Below are positions 46,196 through 55,081 of a DNA stretch of 64,000 bases, one piece after another. Position numbers and translations under genes: made by a program. The notes beneath the pieces are model-generated. The model was not told the DNA's origin and did no database searches. It saw nothing but the letters and a program-made list of their open reading frames with translations. The DNA comes from Orlajensenia flava (lineage in GTDB: Bacteria > Actinomycetota > Actinomycetes > Actinomycetales > Microbacteriaceae). Each line of letters opens with the position of its first letter. Positions within the stretch are counted from its first letter, which is position 1. Location of the stretch: assembly GCF_004801905.1 (NCBI RefSeq), contig NZ_SSSN01000004.1, positions 1-64,000 of the forward strand. The letters are read 5' to 3'.

Positions 46196-46417
46196 TTACT
46201 TGTAGCGATAGACGATGCGGCCGCGGGTCAGGTCGTAAGGGCTGAGTTCCACGATCACGCGGTCTTCGGGGAGGATGCGGATGTAGTGCTGCCGCATCTT
46301 TCCAGAGATGTGAGCGAGGACCTTGTGTCCGTTGGTCAGCTCTACGCGGAACATCGCGTTCGGCAGAGCTTCGACCACCGAGCCTTCGATCTCGATGACG
46401 CCGTCTTTTTTGGCCAT
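46196..46417 (-). CDS. infA: Translation initiation factor IF-1
   Basis: 73-aa OB-fold factor binding the ribosomal A site during initiation. The start is the ATG at 46417 ([20 protein letters not shown]); a longer in-frame extension upstream is not coding-like. [20 protein letters not shown] and the ending [10 protein letters not shown] are standard. It heads infA-rpmJ-rpsM-rpsK-rpoA-rplQ and has its own promoter about 100 bases upstream, which is consistent with its separation from map. Confidence 0.98.
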   Translation of the reverse strand: MAKKDGVIEIEGSVVEALPNAMFRVELTNGHKVLAHISGKMRQHYIRILPEDRVIVELSPYDLTRGRIVYRYK

Positions 46418-46519
46418 AGCCTCTTCGTCGCTAAAAGTAGTGGATGCTGGTCGTGCGGATACGGTGACCCCGTCGCCACGCCTGCACGCGGGCAGGCAGG
46501 CGCAGAGCACCAAAGATCG

Positions 46520-46549
46520 ATCTTATGCCATCCGGCGACGATGTGCCAA
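46520..46549 (-). promoter_or_regulatory. Promoter of infA: TTGGCA-18-TAAGAT
   Basis: -35 TTGGCA (46544-46549) and -10 TAAGAT (46520-46525) on the minus strand with an 18-base spacer, in the gap between mtlD and infA. It predicts a leader of about 95 bases containing a CGCCTGC/GCAGGCG stem. Confidence 0.6.
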
Positions 46550-46563
46550 TCGGCAGAAGCCCC

Positions 46564-47709
46564 TCAGGACTGCGCGCCGGCGACGATCTCCCTCAGTGAA
46601 GAGAACAACGGATGGCCCACGCTGATTCCCATGGCGCCTTCGACGACGGCCTCCGGCGTCTGCGTCTGCAGCAGCTCACGCAGCTCCACGCTCTGCTCGT
46701 CGTCGGGCACGTCGAAGCGCAGGGCGGCGTCGACGGCTTCCACGAGCGCGCTGGTCGGCAGCCCGAGCTGAGCGAGCTCCGCGGCAGGGCCGATAAAGCG
46801 CTCGTGCCTGCTGAGCTTCCGCAACGGCTGCCGCCCGACGCGCTGCACGGTGTCCGGGAGTGCCGGGTTAGCGAACCGACGCAGGATCTTCTCGCGGTAC
46901 GCGCGCTGCACCTCGGGGTCGAGGCCGTGCTTCGCGACAAGCAGCGTCGAGGTCTCCTGCAGCACGCGCGTGGCGATGCGGGCGACCGTCTCGTCGCGCA
47001 GCGCATCCGAGATCTTGGTGTGACCCTGCACGAAGCCGAGGTACGCGACGGTCGCGTGACCGGTGTTGACCGTGAACAGCTTGCGCTCGATGTACGGCGC
47101 CAAGTCCTCCACGAAGGTGGCGTCGGGGATGGCAGGCACGTCGCCCCCGAAAGGTCCGCTCTCCACCACCCACTCGAAGAAGGTCTCCACCGTCACGTCG
47201 AGGCCCGCATCCGCCGCCTGACCCGGCACGATGCGATCGACCGCGGTGTTGGCGAACACGGCTCGAGAGTGCAGCTTGGCCCACTCATCCTGACCGAGGG
47301 ATGCGGCGACCTCGTCGCGCAGGATGTCGCTGGCGTTGATCGCGTTCTCGCAGGCCATCACCTGCAGCGGCGCCAGTTCCGCGGGACGTCGGCGCAGCGC
47401 CTCGGCGACGTGGGGGGCGACGAAGCGCAGCACGGTCGGTCCGACGGCGGTGGTCAGGACGTCCGCCGTGGCGATCTCGTCGCACACGCTGTCGGCATCC
47501 GTCGCACTGTTGAGGGCGCGGAAGGTGTCGACGACTCGGTCCCGGCCGCCCTCGCCCACCTCGTGCACCGTGTAGGAGTCGGCCGCGGCGAGCGCATCGA
47601 TGAGCGGAGCGGCAACGTCGGCGAAGACCACCTCGTAGCCGGCGTCGTGCAGGATCAGCCCGACGAAGCCGCGCCCGATGTTGCCCGCCCCGAAGTGGAC
47701 GGCCTTCAT
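46564..47709 (-). CDS. mtlD: Mannitol-1-phosphate 5-dehydrogenase
   Basis: 381-aa NAD-dependent polyol dehydrogenase converting mannitol-1-phosphate from the PTS to fructose-6-phosphate. KAVHFGAGNIGRGFVGLILHDAGYEVVFADV is the Rossmann opening; CENAINASDIL and the catalytic region KLFTVNTGHATVAYLGF are the family signature. The ATG overlaps the mtlF stop as ATGA. It is the last gene of the six-gene mannitol unit. Confidence 0.97.
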   Translation of the reverse strand: MKAVHFGAGNIGRGFVGLILHDAGYEVVFADVAAPLIDALAAADSYTVHEVGEGGRDRVVDTFRALNSATDADSVCDEIATADVLTTAVGPTVLRFVAPHVAEALRRRPAELAPLQVMACENAINASDILRDEVAASLGQDEWAKLHSRAVFANTAVDRIVPGQAADAGLDVTVETFFEWVVESGPFGGDVPAIPDATFVEDLAPYIERKLFTVNTGHATVAYLGFVQGHTKISDALRDETVARIATRVLQETSTLLVAKHGLDPEVQRAYREKILRRFANPALPDTVQRVGRQPLRKLSRHERFIGPAAELAQLGLPTSALVEAVDAALRFDVPDDEQSVELRELLQTQTPEAVVEGAMGISVGHPLFSSLREIVAGAQS

Positions 47710-48146
47710 CCCTCGTTCACCTCGCCGAGCAACGCGTAGAGTTCCTCCGCCGAGCCGGCGGCCACGAGCTTGGCGACCTCGTCGTCATCGCTGAAGATGA
47801 TGGCGATCTTCGAGAGGATCTCGAGGTGCTCGTTGTCGATGCCGGCGATGCCCACGACGAAGCGCACCTCGTCGCCGTTCCAATCGACTGCATCCGGGTA
47901 GCGGATGAACGAGAGCGCCGACGCCTTGATGGCGTCCTTGGCGTCGTTCGTGCCGTGCGGGATGGCGAGGAAGTTGCCCATGTAGGTCGACACCGACCCC
48001 TCGCGCTCGAGCATCGCGTCGACGTACGCCGGTTCGACAGCGCCCCGTTCGACGAGGATGGCCCCCGCCGCTCGGATCGCGTCATCGCGCGAGACCGGGC
48101 CATCGGCGAGCCGCACGGAATCCTGGGACAGTATCGGATCGCTCAC
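47706..48146 (-). CDS. mtlF: PTS mannitol-specific EIIA component
   Basis: 146-aa EIIA of the mannitol/fructose type. The phosphorylatable His64 is in FLAIPHGTNDAKDAI. The preceding YVDAMLEREGSVSTYMGNFL is typical. It accepts phosphate from HPr and passes it to the EIIB domain of MtlA. The separate EIIA agrees with MtlA here being only EIICB. It overlaps mtlD by 4 bases and follows mtlA after 98 bases. Confidence 0.96.
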   Translation of the reverse strand: MSDPILSQDSVRLADGPVSRDDAIRAAGAILVERGAVEPAYVDAMLEREGSVSTYMGNFLAIPHGTNDAKDAIKASALSFIRYPDAVDWNGDEVRFVVGIAGIDNEHLEILSKIAIIFSDDDEVAKLVAAGSAEELYALLGEVNEG

Positions 48147-48244
48147 GGCGTTCCCCCTCTTCGTTCACTTGCTTCGGTTGTCCCCCTGCACCGGCGAACG
48201 ACGTCACGCTGCCGGCAGGAGGACCGACAGCGCGACGTCGTGCT

Positions 48245-49741
48245 TCACCGCACCCCCTCGCCCTCCAGCAGGTGGACGACCTCGTCGTACTTGGGCGAGT
48301 TCATGAAGTTCTCGACCGAGACGTGGACGGCGTTCGGCGACATCAGCTTCGCTCGATCGGTGAGGTCCTGGTGCGTGATGACCAGGTCGACGTCGTCCGT
48401 GAGGTTGGCGATGGCGGAGTTGGTCACCGTGACGCTGTCGATGCCGGCCTTCTTGATCTTGTTGCGCAGCACCGTTGCGCCCATGGCGCTCGAACCCATT
48501 CCGGCGTCGCAGGCGAAGATGATCGAATGGATCGGCTTGCGGTCGAACGCGGCCGCCTCTCCCTCATCGACGAGCCCGCCGCCCGCGGCGACACCGTCGG
48601 CCTGCAGGTTGCCCAGCACGCTGGATGCCTTGCCCTTGTTGGCCTCGGTCTGCGCGATGGCCATGCCGAGGTCGCCTCCGCCGTTCTCGAGGTCGCGCTT
48701 GCGGCTGGCCCTCAAGATGATCGATGCGACGACGAACGAGACGGTCGCGGAGAGGACGACGGACAGGATGACACCGACGTAGCTGTCCGATGCGGTCTGG
48801 AGCAGCACCGCGAAGATGCTTCCCGGCGATGCCGGCGCCCGTAGTCCGGACTGGAAGACGACGTTGGTGGCGACACCCGTCATGCCTCCGGCGATCACCG
48901 CGATCACGGTGAGCGGCTTCATCAGCACGTACGGGAAGTAGATCTCGTGGATTCCACCGAGGAACTGGATGATGATCGCGCCGGGAGCACTCGCACGGGC
49001 CATGCCGACACCGAAGAAGGTGAACGCCAGCAGCAGTCCGAGACCGGGGCCGGGGTTCGCCTCGATGAGGAACAGGATCGACTTGCCCGCCTGAGACGCC
49101 TGCTGCGTCCCCAGTGGCGTGAACACACCCTGGTTGATGGCGTTGTTCAGGAACAGGATCTTGCCCGGCTCGACGAGGAGGGAGAGCAGCGGCAGCAGCC
49201 CGAGCTGGGTCAACCAGTCGACCGCCTGCTCGAGCAGACCGCTCAGCCACTGCACCGCAGGACCGAAGCCGAAGAAGCCGGCGATCGCGAGGATGGCCCC
49301 GACGATGCCCGCCGAGAAGTTGTTGACCAGCATCTCGAAGCCGGCCTTGATCTTGCCGTCCCAGATGCGGTCGACCTGCTTCATGATCCAGGCCGCGAGC
49401 GGGCCCATGATCATCGCGCCGAGGAACATCGGGATGGTCGTTCCGACGATGACACCCACCGTCGCGATCGACGCCACAACGCCGCCGCGGGTGCCGTAGA
49501 TCAGCCGACCGCCCTGGTTGGCGATGAGCAGCGGCAGCAGGTAGGTGATCATCGGGCCGACGAGCTTGGCGAGATCCTCGTTGGGCGTCCATCCGGTCGG
49601 GATGAAGAACGCCGTGATGAGACCCCACGCGATGAAGGCCGCGATGTTGGGAAGGATCATGTTCGAGAGGAACGACCCGAACCTCTGGATGCCGACGCGC
49701 GCGCCTCCCGGCGCCTTCGCGTCTACTGACGTCGTTGTCAT
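48245..49741 (-). CDS. mtlA: PTS mannitol-specific EIICB component
   Basis: 498-aa mannitol permease and phosphotransferase from ATG 49741. The EIIC domain spans about residues 18-345 with hydrophobic helices and the sugar-site segments NNAINQGVFTPLG and GGIHEIYFPYVLMKP. After a linker the EIIB domain begins at about 403 (IHSIIFACDAGMGSS) with the phosphocysteine Cys411. No EIIA domain is attached, as in Bacillus-type MtlA. Import of mannitol yields mannitol-1-phosphate for MtlD. Confidence 0.97.
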   Translation of the reverse strand: MTTTSVDAKAPGGARVGIQRFGSFLSNMILPNIAAFIAWGLITAFFIPTGWTPNEDLAKLVGPMITYLLPLLIANQGGRLIYGTRGGVVASIATVGVIVGTTIPMFLGAMIMGPLAAWIMKQVDRIWDGKIKAGFEMLVNNFSAGIVGAILAIAGFFGFGPAVQWLSGLLEQAVDWLTQLGLLPLLSLLVEPGKILFLNNAINQGVFTPLGTQQASQAGKSILFLIEANPGPGLGLLLAFTFFGVGMARASAPGAIIIQFLGGIHEIYFPYVLMKPLTVIAVIAGGMTGVATNVVFQSGLRAPASPGSIFAVLLQTASDSYVGVILSVVLSATVSFVVASIILRASRKRDLENGGGDLGMAIAQTEANKGKASSVLGNLQADGVAAGGGLVDEGEAAAFDRKPIHSIIFACDAGMGSSAMGATVLRNKIKKAGIDSVTVTNSAIANLTDDVDLVITHQDLTDRAKLMSPNAVHVSVENFMNSPKYDEVVHLLEGEGVR

Positions 49742-49763
49742 GATTTCTGTTGCCTCTTTCGTA

Positions 49764-51443
49764 TCAGGTCGCCGAGGCGACGACCGCTGTGAGACCGGCT
49801 GCGACACTCTTCGCCGCCGCTTGCGCCTCCGCCGCGCCATCCGCGGCGAGGGCTGCCTCGGCGATCGCGTGGGCGTCGTCGAGAGTGAATCGCGCGAGGG
49901 ACGCGCGCACGTCCGCGAGAGCGGACGGTGACATCGAGAGGGTGGTCGCGCCGAGGCCGACCAGCACGACGGCGAGCAACGGATCGGCCGCCGCCTCACC
50001 GCAGATGCCGACGGGCTTGCCGAGGTCGCGACCGGCCGCGCCGACGGAGCCGACCAGGCTCAGGACCGCCGGATGCCAGGGGCTCTGGAACCGCGAGACC
50101 GAGCCGAGTAGCCGGTCGGCCGCCATGGTGTACTGCGTGAGGTCGTTCGTGCCGATCGACGCGAATCCCGTCGCCGCGAGCACCCGGTCGGCCAGCAGCG
50201 CCGCGGACGGCACCTCGACCATGACTCCCGCCATCCGGATGCCGAGTTCGTGAGCGAGGTCGGTGAAGTAGCGGGCCTCCTCGGCGTTGGCCACCATCGG
50301 AGCCATCACCCAGAGGTCGGCGTCGGTGGCCGCATCGGCCGCGGCGAGCGCCGTGAGCTGCTCGCGCAGGATGGTCTCGTTGCTCCGGAGCGCACGGATG
50401 CCGCGCAGCCCGAGCGCCGGATTCTCCTCGTCGGCGTCGTTGAGGAACGCCAGCGGCTTGTCGGCGCCGGCATCGAGCACGCGCACGACCACCTTCTTGC
50501 CGGAGAACGCCTGCAGGAGACGGGTGTACTGCGCCTGCTGGTCGCGGACCGTCGGCGCGCTCTGGGCGTCGAGGAAGAGGAACTCGGTGCGGAACAGTCC
50601 GACACCCTCCGCCCCGGCCTCGAGGGCGGCCGGCGCGCCGTCCGCCGAGCCGAGGTTGGCCAGCAGCGGCACCAAGGTCCCGTCAGCCAGCTGGCCCGGA
50701 GTGAGCGGCGCCGCGGCGCGCGTCTTGCGCTCCTCGACCCGCGCCCGCGCCTCAGCGAGCTCGGCCTCGCTCGGCGCTGCGACGACCACGCCGTTCTCGG
50801 CGTCGACGATGACCGCGTCACCGTCGCCGAGCGATGCGGCATCGGCGGCGCCGACGACGGCCACGATGGCCTTGTCTCGGGCCAGGATCGCGGTGTGCGA
50901 GGTGGGGCCGCCATCCGTCGTCACGAGCGCGAGCACCTGGTCGAGGTCGAGCATCGCCGTGTCGGCGGGTGCCAGGTCGCGGGCGACGAGGACGTAGGGA
51001 TGCCCGGGGTCGGGCAGGCCGGGAGCCGGGACCTTCAAGAGGTGGGCGATCACGCGCTGCGCGACGTCGTCGAGGTCGGCGGCACGCTCCCCCATGTAGC
51101 CGCCCATGCCGGCCAGCAGGTCGCGGAAGGAGGCGAACGCCTCGAACACCGCGCGCTCGGCGGTCTTCCCCGTGGCCAGCCGGGTGGTGATGTCATCGGT
51201 GAGGGTCGGGTCCTCGGCCATCATCGCCTGGGCCTCGAGGATGTCCTGCGCCGCACCGCCCGCCTGAGCGCCGCGGCGATTGAGCTCCTCCGCGACGACC
51301 GAGAGTGACGCACGGGCACGCTCGCCCTCGCGCTCCGCGTCGAGGTGGCTGGGCCGATCCACGGGCTCCGGCAGTGGGCCGGCCATCCGTGCCACCGGCC
51401 CCAGGGCGATCCCCTGGCCGATTCCGATTCCCTGCAGTTGCAT
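49764..51443 (-). CDS. ptsI: PTS enzyme I
   Basis: 559-aa general PTS phosphotransferase that autophosphorylates from phosphoenolpyruvate and passes phosphate to HPr. The phosphohistidine His183 lies in TTDGGPTSHTAILARD. The PEP-binding barrel has GVGLFRTEFLFLDAQ, LDAGADKPLAFL, ALGLRGIRALRSN and IGTNDLTQYTMAADR, with the catalytic Cys in VGICGEAAADPL. It lies 22 bases before mtlA, so the general PTS genes are co-transcribed with the mannitol-specific ones. Confidence 0.97.
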   Translation of the reverse strand: MQLQGIGIGQGIALGPVARMAGPLPEPVDRPSHLDAEREGERARASLSVVAEELNRRGAQAGGAAQDILEAQAMMAEDPTLTDDITTRLATGKTAERAVFEAFASFRDLLAGMGGYMGERAADLDDVAQRVIAHLLKVPAPGLPDPGHPYVLVARDLAPADTAMLDLDQVLALVTTDGGPTSHTAILARDKAIVAVVGAADAASLGDGDAVIVDAENGVVVAAPSEAELAEARARVEERKTRAAAPLTPGQLADGTLVPLLANLGSADGAPAALEAGAEGVGLFRTEFLFLDAQSAPTVRDQQAQYTRLLQAFSGKKVVVRVLDAGADKPLAFLNDADEENPALGLRGIRALRSNETILREQLTALAAADAATDADLWVMAPMVANAEEARYFTDLAHELGIRMAGVMVEVPSAALLADRVLAATGFASIGTNDLTQYTMAADRLLGSVSRFQSPWHPAVLSLVGSVGAAGRDLGKPVGICGEAAADPLLAVVLVGLGATTLSMSPSALADVRASLARFTLDDAHAIAEAALAADGAAEAQAAAKSVAAGLTAVVASAT

Positions 51444-51489
51444 CTAGTCGTCCTCCATCCGTGAGCGGTGGGAAGACGGACGTGCGGCG

Positions 51490-51762
51490 TTACTCGTCGT
51501 GGTCGGTGAGCAGCAGTTCCACGAGCTGGTCGAGCACCGTGTCGGCGTTGTCACCATCGACAGCGACGGTGACCTCGTCTCCATGGTCGATGCCTTGCGA
51601 GATGACCGCGAGGATGCTCGCGGCATTGACCGGAGCACCGTCCCCCTTGGCGACCGTGACCGCAGCGCCGGATGCACCGGCCGCCTGCGAGAAGAGCTTG
51701 GCCGGCCGGGCGTGCAGCCCGTGGCTCGATGCGATCCGTACTGTTCGCTCTGCTGTCGGCAT
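51490..51762 (-). CDS. ptsH: Phosphocarrier protein HPr
   Basis: 90-aa HPr. The active histidine His17 is in SSHGLHARPAKLF. The regulatory site region reads NAASILAVISQGI with Ser49 where HPr kinase sites lie in Firmicutes; no kinase gene is seen here. It relays phosphate from enzyme I to EIIA, and perhaps to the PRD domains of the adjacent MtlR. It lies 46 bases upstream of ptsI. Confidence 0.96.
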   Translation of the reverse strand: MPTAERTVRIASSHGLHARPAKLFSQAAGASGAAVTVAKGDGAPVNAASILAVISQGIDHGDEVTVAVDGDNADTVLDQLVELLLTDHDE

Positions 51763-51853
51763 GTCTCCGGCCTCCGTCGCCCGCGTCCGTTCCTGTCTTC
51801 ACCATAGCGACCGCACGCCGCGGCCACCATGCTCGTCTGCTCGCCGCGGCCGG

Positions 51854-52156
51854 TCACGGGCTCACCCCGACCACGGCGAGTGCTGCCGACAGGGCGGTGA
51901 GCCCCGAAGAATCAGTGAAGGCGGCCTCGGGCAGTACCGCGACGGCGACGGACGTGCGCCCGCGCAGGGCGTCCGCCTCCCGGCCGAGGTGCGCGCCGAG
52001 CAGCACGACATCGGCGTCCGGCAGCTCGGTGTCGAGCATCGCGAGGGCCGTCGGAACCACGTCGACGGCGATGTCGCGCTCCCGCGCGGCGCGACGGACG
52101 CGCTGGGCGACGAAGGTGCTGGACGCACCCGCTCCGCACACCACGATGATCTTCAT
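51854..52156 (-). CDS. Stand-alone PTS EIIB component (lactose/cellobiose-like)
   Basis: 100-aa protein beginning KIIVVCGAGASSTFVAQRV, the P-loop-like phosphocysteine site (Cys7) of small EIIB proteins. DADVVLLGAHLGREADALRG follows. No matching EIIC or EIIA gene is present, and MtlA already has its own EIIB. It is the first gene of the mannitol unit, 91 bases before ptsH, and its start lies 171 bases from the divergent mtlR. I infer a regulatory or cross-talk role, perhaps with MtlR. Confidence 0.85.
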   Translation of the reverse strand: MKIIVVCGAGASSTFVAQRVRRAARERDIAVDVVPTALAMLDTELPDADVVLLGAHLGREADALRGRTSVAVAVLPEAAFTDSSGLTALSAALAVVGVSP

Positions 52157-52241
52157 CGATCAGCCCTTCCGCCGCTCTTCGGGTTCAGTCTGGCCATCGA
52201 CCGACTCGTCCGGCCAACGGGCTTTCTTCCGGTGGGGCGGC

Positions 52242-52261
52242 AATCCGCCCGGATCCGCCCG
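52242..52261. promoter_or_regulatory. Tandem 10-bp repeat in the mtl divergent promoter region
   Basis: AATCCGCCCG and GATCCGCCCG lie head to tail, one helical turn apart, in the 171-base gap between the EIIB gene and mtlR. It is a candidate activator site for MtlR. No convincing -35/-10 pair was found for either direction. Confidence 0.35.
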
Positions 52262-52327
52262 ATCGCACGGCCGATGCTGGTTGACTCGGTACCACGGCGC
52301 ATGGTGGCGCGCGGGAAGGACGACGCG

Positions 52328-54223
52328 GTGAGTGATCGGCAGGAGCGGATGCTCGACCTGCTGGCGCGCTCCGATCGCCCGATGACGGCAGCGGAGCTCT
52401 CGGAACGGCTGGGCGTCACGCCCCGCAGCGTGCGCAACTACGTCTCCGCCATCAACTCCGACGGCCGTGAGCTCGTGCAGTCGGGCTCGGATGGGTATCG
52501 CATCGATGCCGCCGCGTACGCCGGCCTGCGTTCGGAGATCGCGGTGGCGTCGACGGCTCCCGGCGGACGGGTCGCACGGCTGCTGCGGATGCTCACCGAC
52601 CGCAGCGACGGCATCGACGTCTTTCAGGCGGCCGAGGAATTCCACATCAGCGAGTCGACCCTCGAGGGGGACCTCACAAAGGCCCGCGCCCGCCTGGACG
52701 GCACCGGCCTGGCGCTGCGACGGACGGCATCGACAGTGGTGCTCGAGGGGACCGAGACGGCGCGGCGTCGCCTGATCGGCGCGCTCTTCCGGGAGGAGTC
52801 CTTCCGCGACATCCTGGGTATCGAGGCGATCCAACTGGCGTTCCCCACCGCTCGGCTGGGCGAGTTCAAGACCGATCTCATCGAGCGGCTCGAGGGCGCA
52901 GGCGCGACCATCAACGAGTACGGGCTCAGCAATGTGCTCCTGCACATCTCGATAGCGGTCGACCGGGTACGCCGTCACCATCAACTCGAGGCGGCCGGGC
53001 CCGCGGTGTCGGCGGACGACAACGCCGCGATGCTCGCCGAGCTCGTGGCGACCCACTTCGACGTTCGCCTGGACGGCGAGGACCTGGCCTACCTGAGCTA
53101 CCTCGTGCGCAGTCGGGTCGCCACGGAGGCTCCTCGCGCCGACGCCTCCGCTGCGGGCCTCCTGCGGCCCGAGGATGTCGCGGCGCTCCGCGCCATCGTG
53201 GTGCGGGCGGGCGGTGAGTTCCTCGTCGATCTGGACGATGAGGAGTTCCTCGTGCGGCTCGCCCTGCACGTCCGCAATCTCGTCGCGCGGGCCGCGACCT
53301 CCTCGTACTCACGCAATCCGCTCACCGGGTCGATCAAGTCGGGCTATCCGATGACGTACGAGCTGGCGGTCTACATCGCTCGGGAGTTGCAGGAGACGCG
53401 CGGCATCCGCATCAATGACGACGAGATCGCGTACATCGCCATGCATGTCGGTGCGCTCGTCGAGCAGCGTCGCAAGCGCGATGACGACGCCGTGGGCGCG
53501 ACCATCGTGTCACCGGCCTACTACGACCTGCACCTCGCGGTGCTCCAGCGCATCTCGGCCATGTTCCCGACCGATCTCGTCGTGGAGTCGCTGGTGACCC
53601 GGACCGACATCGACTGGTCGCGACTGGACGGCGATATCGTCATCTCGACCGTCGAGCCGCCGGTTGCCACCGACCGGGTCGTCGTCGTCGCCCCGTTCGT
53701 CTCGGACGTGGACGCGGAGCGCATCCGTTCCGCCATCGCCCGCACCCGGCGCGTGCGCCGTCGTGCCCGGCTCACGCAGGAACTCACGCAGTACTTCGAC
53801 GAGCGGCTGTTCTTCCGCAACCTCGGCATGCGGGACCCCGAGGCCATGATCCGTCTGCTGGGCGAGCGGATGGCGGCGACGGGGGTCATCGACCAGGCCT
53901 ACATCGACGGGGCGATCGACCGGGAGCGTCTCTCGTCGACCGCGTTCACCGAGGGCCTGGCCGTTCCTCACGCCCTCGCCATGACGGCCGCACGTACCAC
54001 GATCGCCATCGTCCTCGATGAGCAGCCGATGGACTGGGCGGGCACCGGTGTCAACGTGGTGGCGTTCATCGCCTTCAGCGAGAGCGACCGCGCCCGGTTC
54101 CAGTCGGTCTTCGACCAGTTCGTCGAGGTGTTCTCGGAACGATCGGCGGTGCAGTCCCTGCTGCGGGACGCTGTCGACTTCCCGAGCTTCATCACCGCGC
54201 TCGTGCACGTGATGGAGAGCTGA
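52328..54223 (+). CDS. mtlR: MtlR-type PRD transcriptional activator
   Basis: 631 aa from a GTG preceded by GGAAGGA (an ATG at 52301 is an alternative). Domain order: N-terminal helix-turn-helix (MLDLLARSDRPMTAAELSERLGVT), a second winged helix (90-145), PRD1 (about 175-275, with His206), PRD2 (about 280-385, with His314 and His373 in ALHVRNL and IAMHVGA), an EIIB-like domain (388-485), and an EIIA domain (about 500-631) with His548 in LAVPHALAM. The EIIB-like loop reads ATIVSPAYYD, so the phosphorylatable Cys is replaced by Ser395. PTS phosphorylation would tune its activation of the mtl unit. Confidence 0.93.
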   Translation: MSDRQERMLDLLARSDRPMTAAELSERLGVTPRSVRNYVSAINSDGRELVQSGSDGYRIDAAAYAGLRSEIAVASTAPGGRVARLLRMLTDRSDGIDVFQAAEEFHISESTLEGDLTKARARLDGTGLALRRTASTVVLEGTETARRRLIGALFREESFRDILGIEAIQLAFPTARLGEFKTDLIERLEGAGATINEYGLSNVLLHISIAVDRVRRHHQLEAAGPAVSADDNAAMLAELVATHFDVRLDGEDLAYLSYLVRSRVATEAPRADASAAGLLRPEDVAALRAIVVRAGGEFLVDLDDEEFLVRLALHVRNLVARAATSSYSRNPLTGSIKSGYPMTYELAVYIARELQETRGIRINDDEIAYIAMHVGALVEQRRKRDDDAVGATIVSPAYYDLHLAVLQRISAMFPTDLVVESLVTRTDIDWSRLDGDIVISTVEPPVATDRVVVVAPFVSDVDAERIRSAIARTRRVRRRARLTQELTQYFDERLFFRNLGMRDPEAMIRLLGERMAATGVIDQAYIDGAIDRERLSSTAFTEGLAVPHALAMTAARTTIAIVLDEQPMDWAGTGVNVVAFIAFSESDRARFQSVFDQFVEVFSERSAVQSLLRDAVDFPSFITALVHVMES

Positions 54224-54231
54224 GCGCCGCC

Positions 54232-55077
54232 TCAGGGAACGGGCACCGGCGTGATGCCGAACGGTGCGAGACCGGCTCGCCCGCCGTCGGTGGCGGTCAG
54301 CACCCAGATGCCGTCACGGTGCACGGCGACACTGTGCTCCCAGTGGGCGGCGTCTCGACCGTCCTCCGTCGACACCGTCCAGTCGTCGTCCTGGACGATC
54401 GTGTCGATCGCACCTTCCACGACCATCGGCTCGATCGCCACGACGAGCCCCGCCTTGACGTCCGGGCCCTTCTGCCTGACGCGATAGTTGAACACCGGCG
54501 GATCCTCGTGCATGGTGCGCCCGATGCCGTGGCCGACGTAGTCCGTGAGGATGCCGTAACCCTCCCCCGACGCCGCCGGATGCTGCTCGACGTGCGCCTG
54601 GACGGCGTCACCCACCTCGTTGAGATGACGGGCGCTCGCCAATCGCGCGACGCCGGCCCACAGCGAGCCCTCCGTGACCTGGGACAGGCGCTCGCGCGTG
54701 GCCACCAGTTCCGGCCGAGTCTCGTCGGGGACGACCACGGTGACGGCGGAGTCTCCGTTCCAGCCGTCGACCTCGGCACCCGCGTCGACCGACACGATGT
54801 CGCCCGCCTCGATCGGCACCGACGAGGGGATGCCGTGGACGACATCGTCGTTGACGGAGACGCACAGCGTGTGCCGGTAGCCCGGGACGAGCTGGAAATT
54901 GGGGATGCCCCCGCCGTCGCGGATGACCTGCTCGGCGATCGCATCCAGTTCGAGCGGAGTGACGCCGGGGCGGATGGCATCCCGAACCGCAGCGAGGGCC
55001 GACGCCGTCAGCAGGCCGGGAGCGACCATCGACCGCAGCTCGGCCGGCGACTTATAGATCGATCGGCGGAACGGCAT
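54232..55077 (-). CDS. map: Methionine aminopeptidase
   Basis: 281-aa metalloprotease removing N-terminal methionine. The ATG at 55077 lies 4 bases after the adk stop. YRHTLCVSVNDDVVHGIPS has the active-site His; metal ligands are in VSVDAGAEVDGWNGDSAVTV (two Asp), then GHGIGRTMHEDPPVFNY (His) and VVAIEPMVVEG and WEHSVAVH (Glu). About 25 extra N-terminal residues (RRSIYKSPAELRSMV) are usual. In most actinobacteria infA follows directly; here the mtl cluster intervenes. Confidence 0.96.
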   Translation of the reverse strand: MPFRRSIYKSPAELRSMVAPGLLTASALAAVRDAIRPGVTPLELDAIAEQVIRDGGGIPNFQLVPGYRHTLCVSVNDDVVHGIPSSVPIEAGDIVSVDAGAEVDGWNGDSAVTVVVPDETRPELVATRERLSQVTEGSLWAGVARLASARHLNEVGDAVQAHVEQHPAASGEGYGILTDYVGHGIGRTMHEDPPVFNYRVRQKGPDVKAGLVVAIEPMVVEGAIDTIVQDDDWTVSTEDGRDAAHWEHSVAVHRDGIWVLTATDGGRAGLAPFGITPVPVP

Positions 55078-55081
55078 CGGC

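Noticed and set aside
46564-54223. Recent genomic island carrying mannitol genes
   Set aside because: No integrase, tRNA, flanking repeats or visible change in codon style. I keep only the claim that it interrupts the usual map-infA order.
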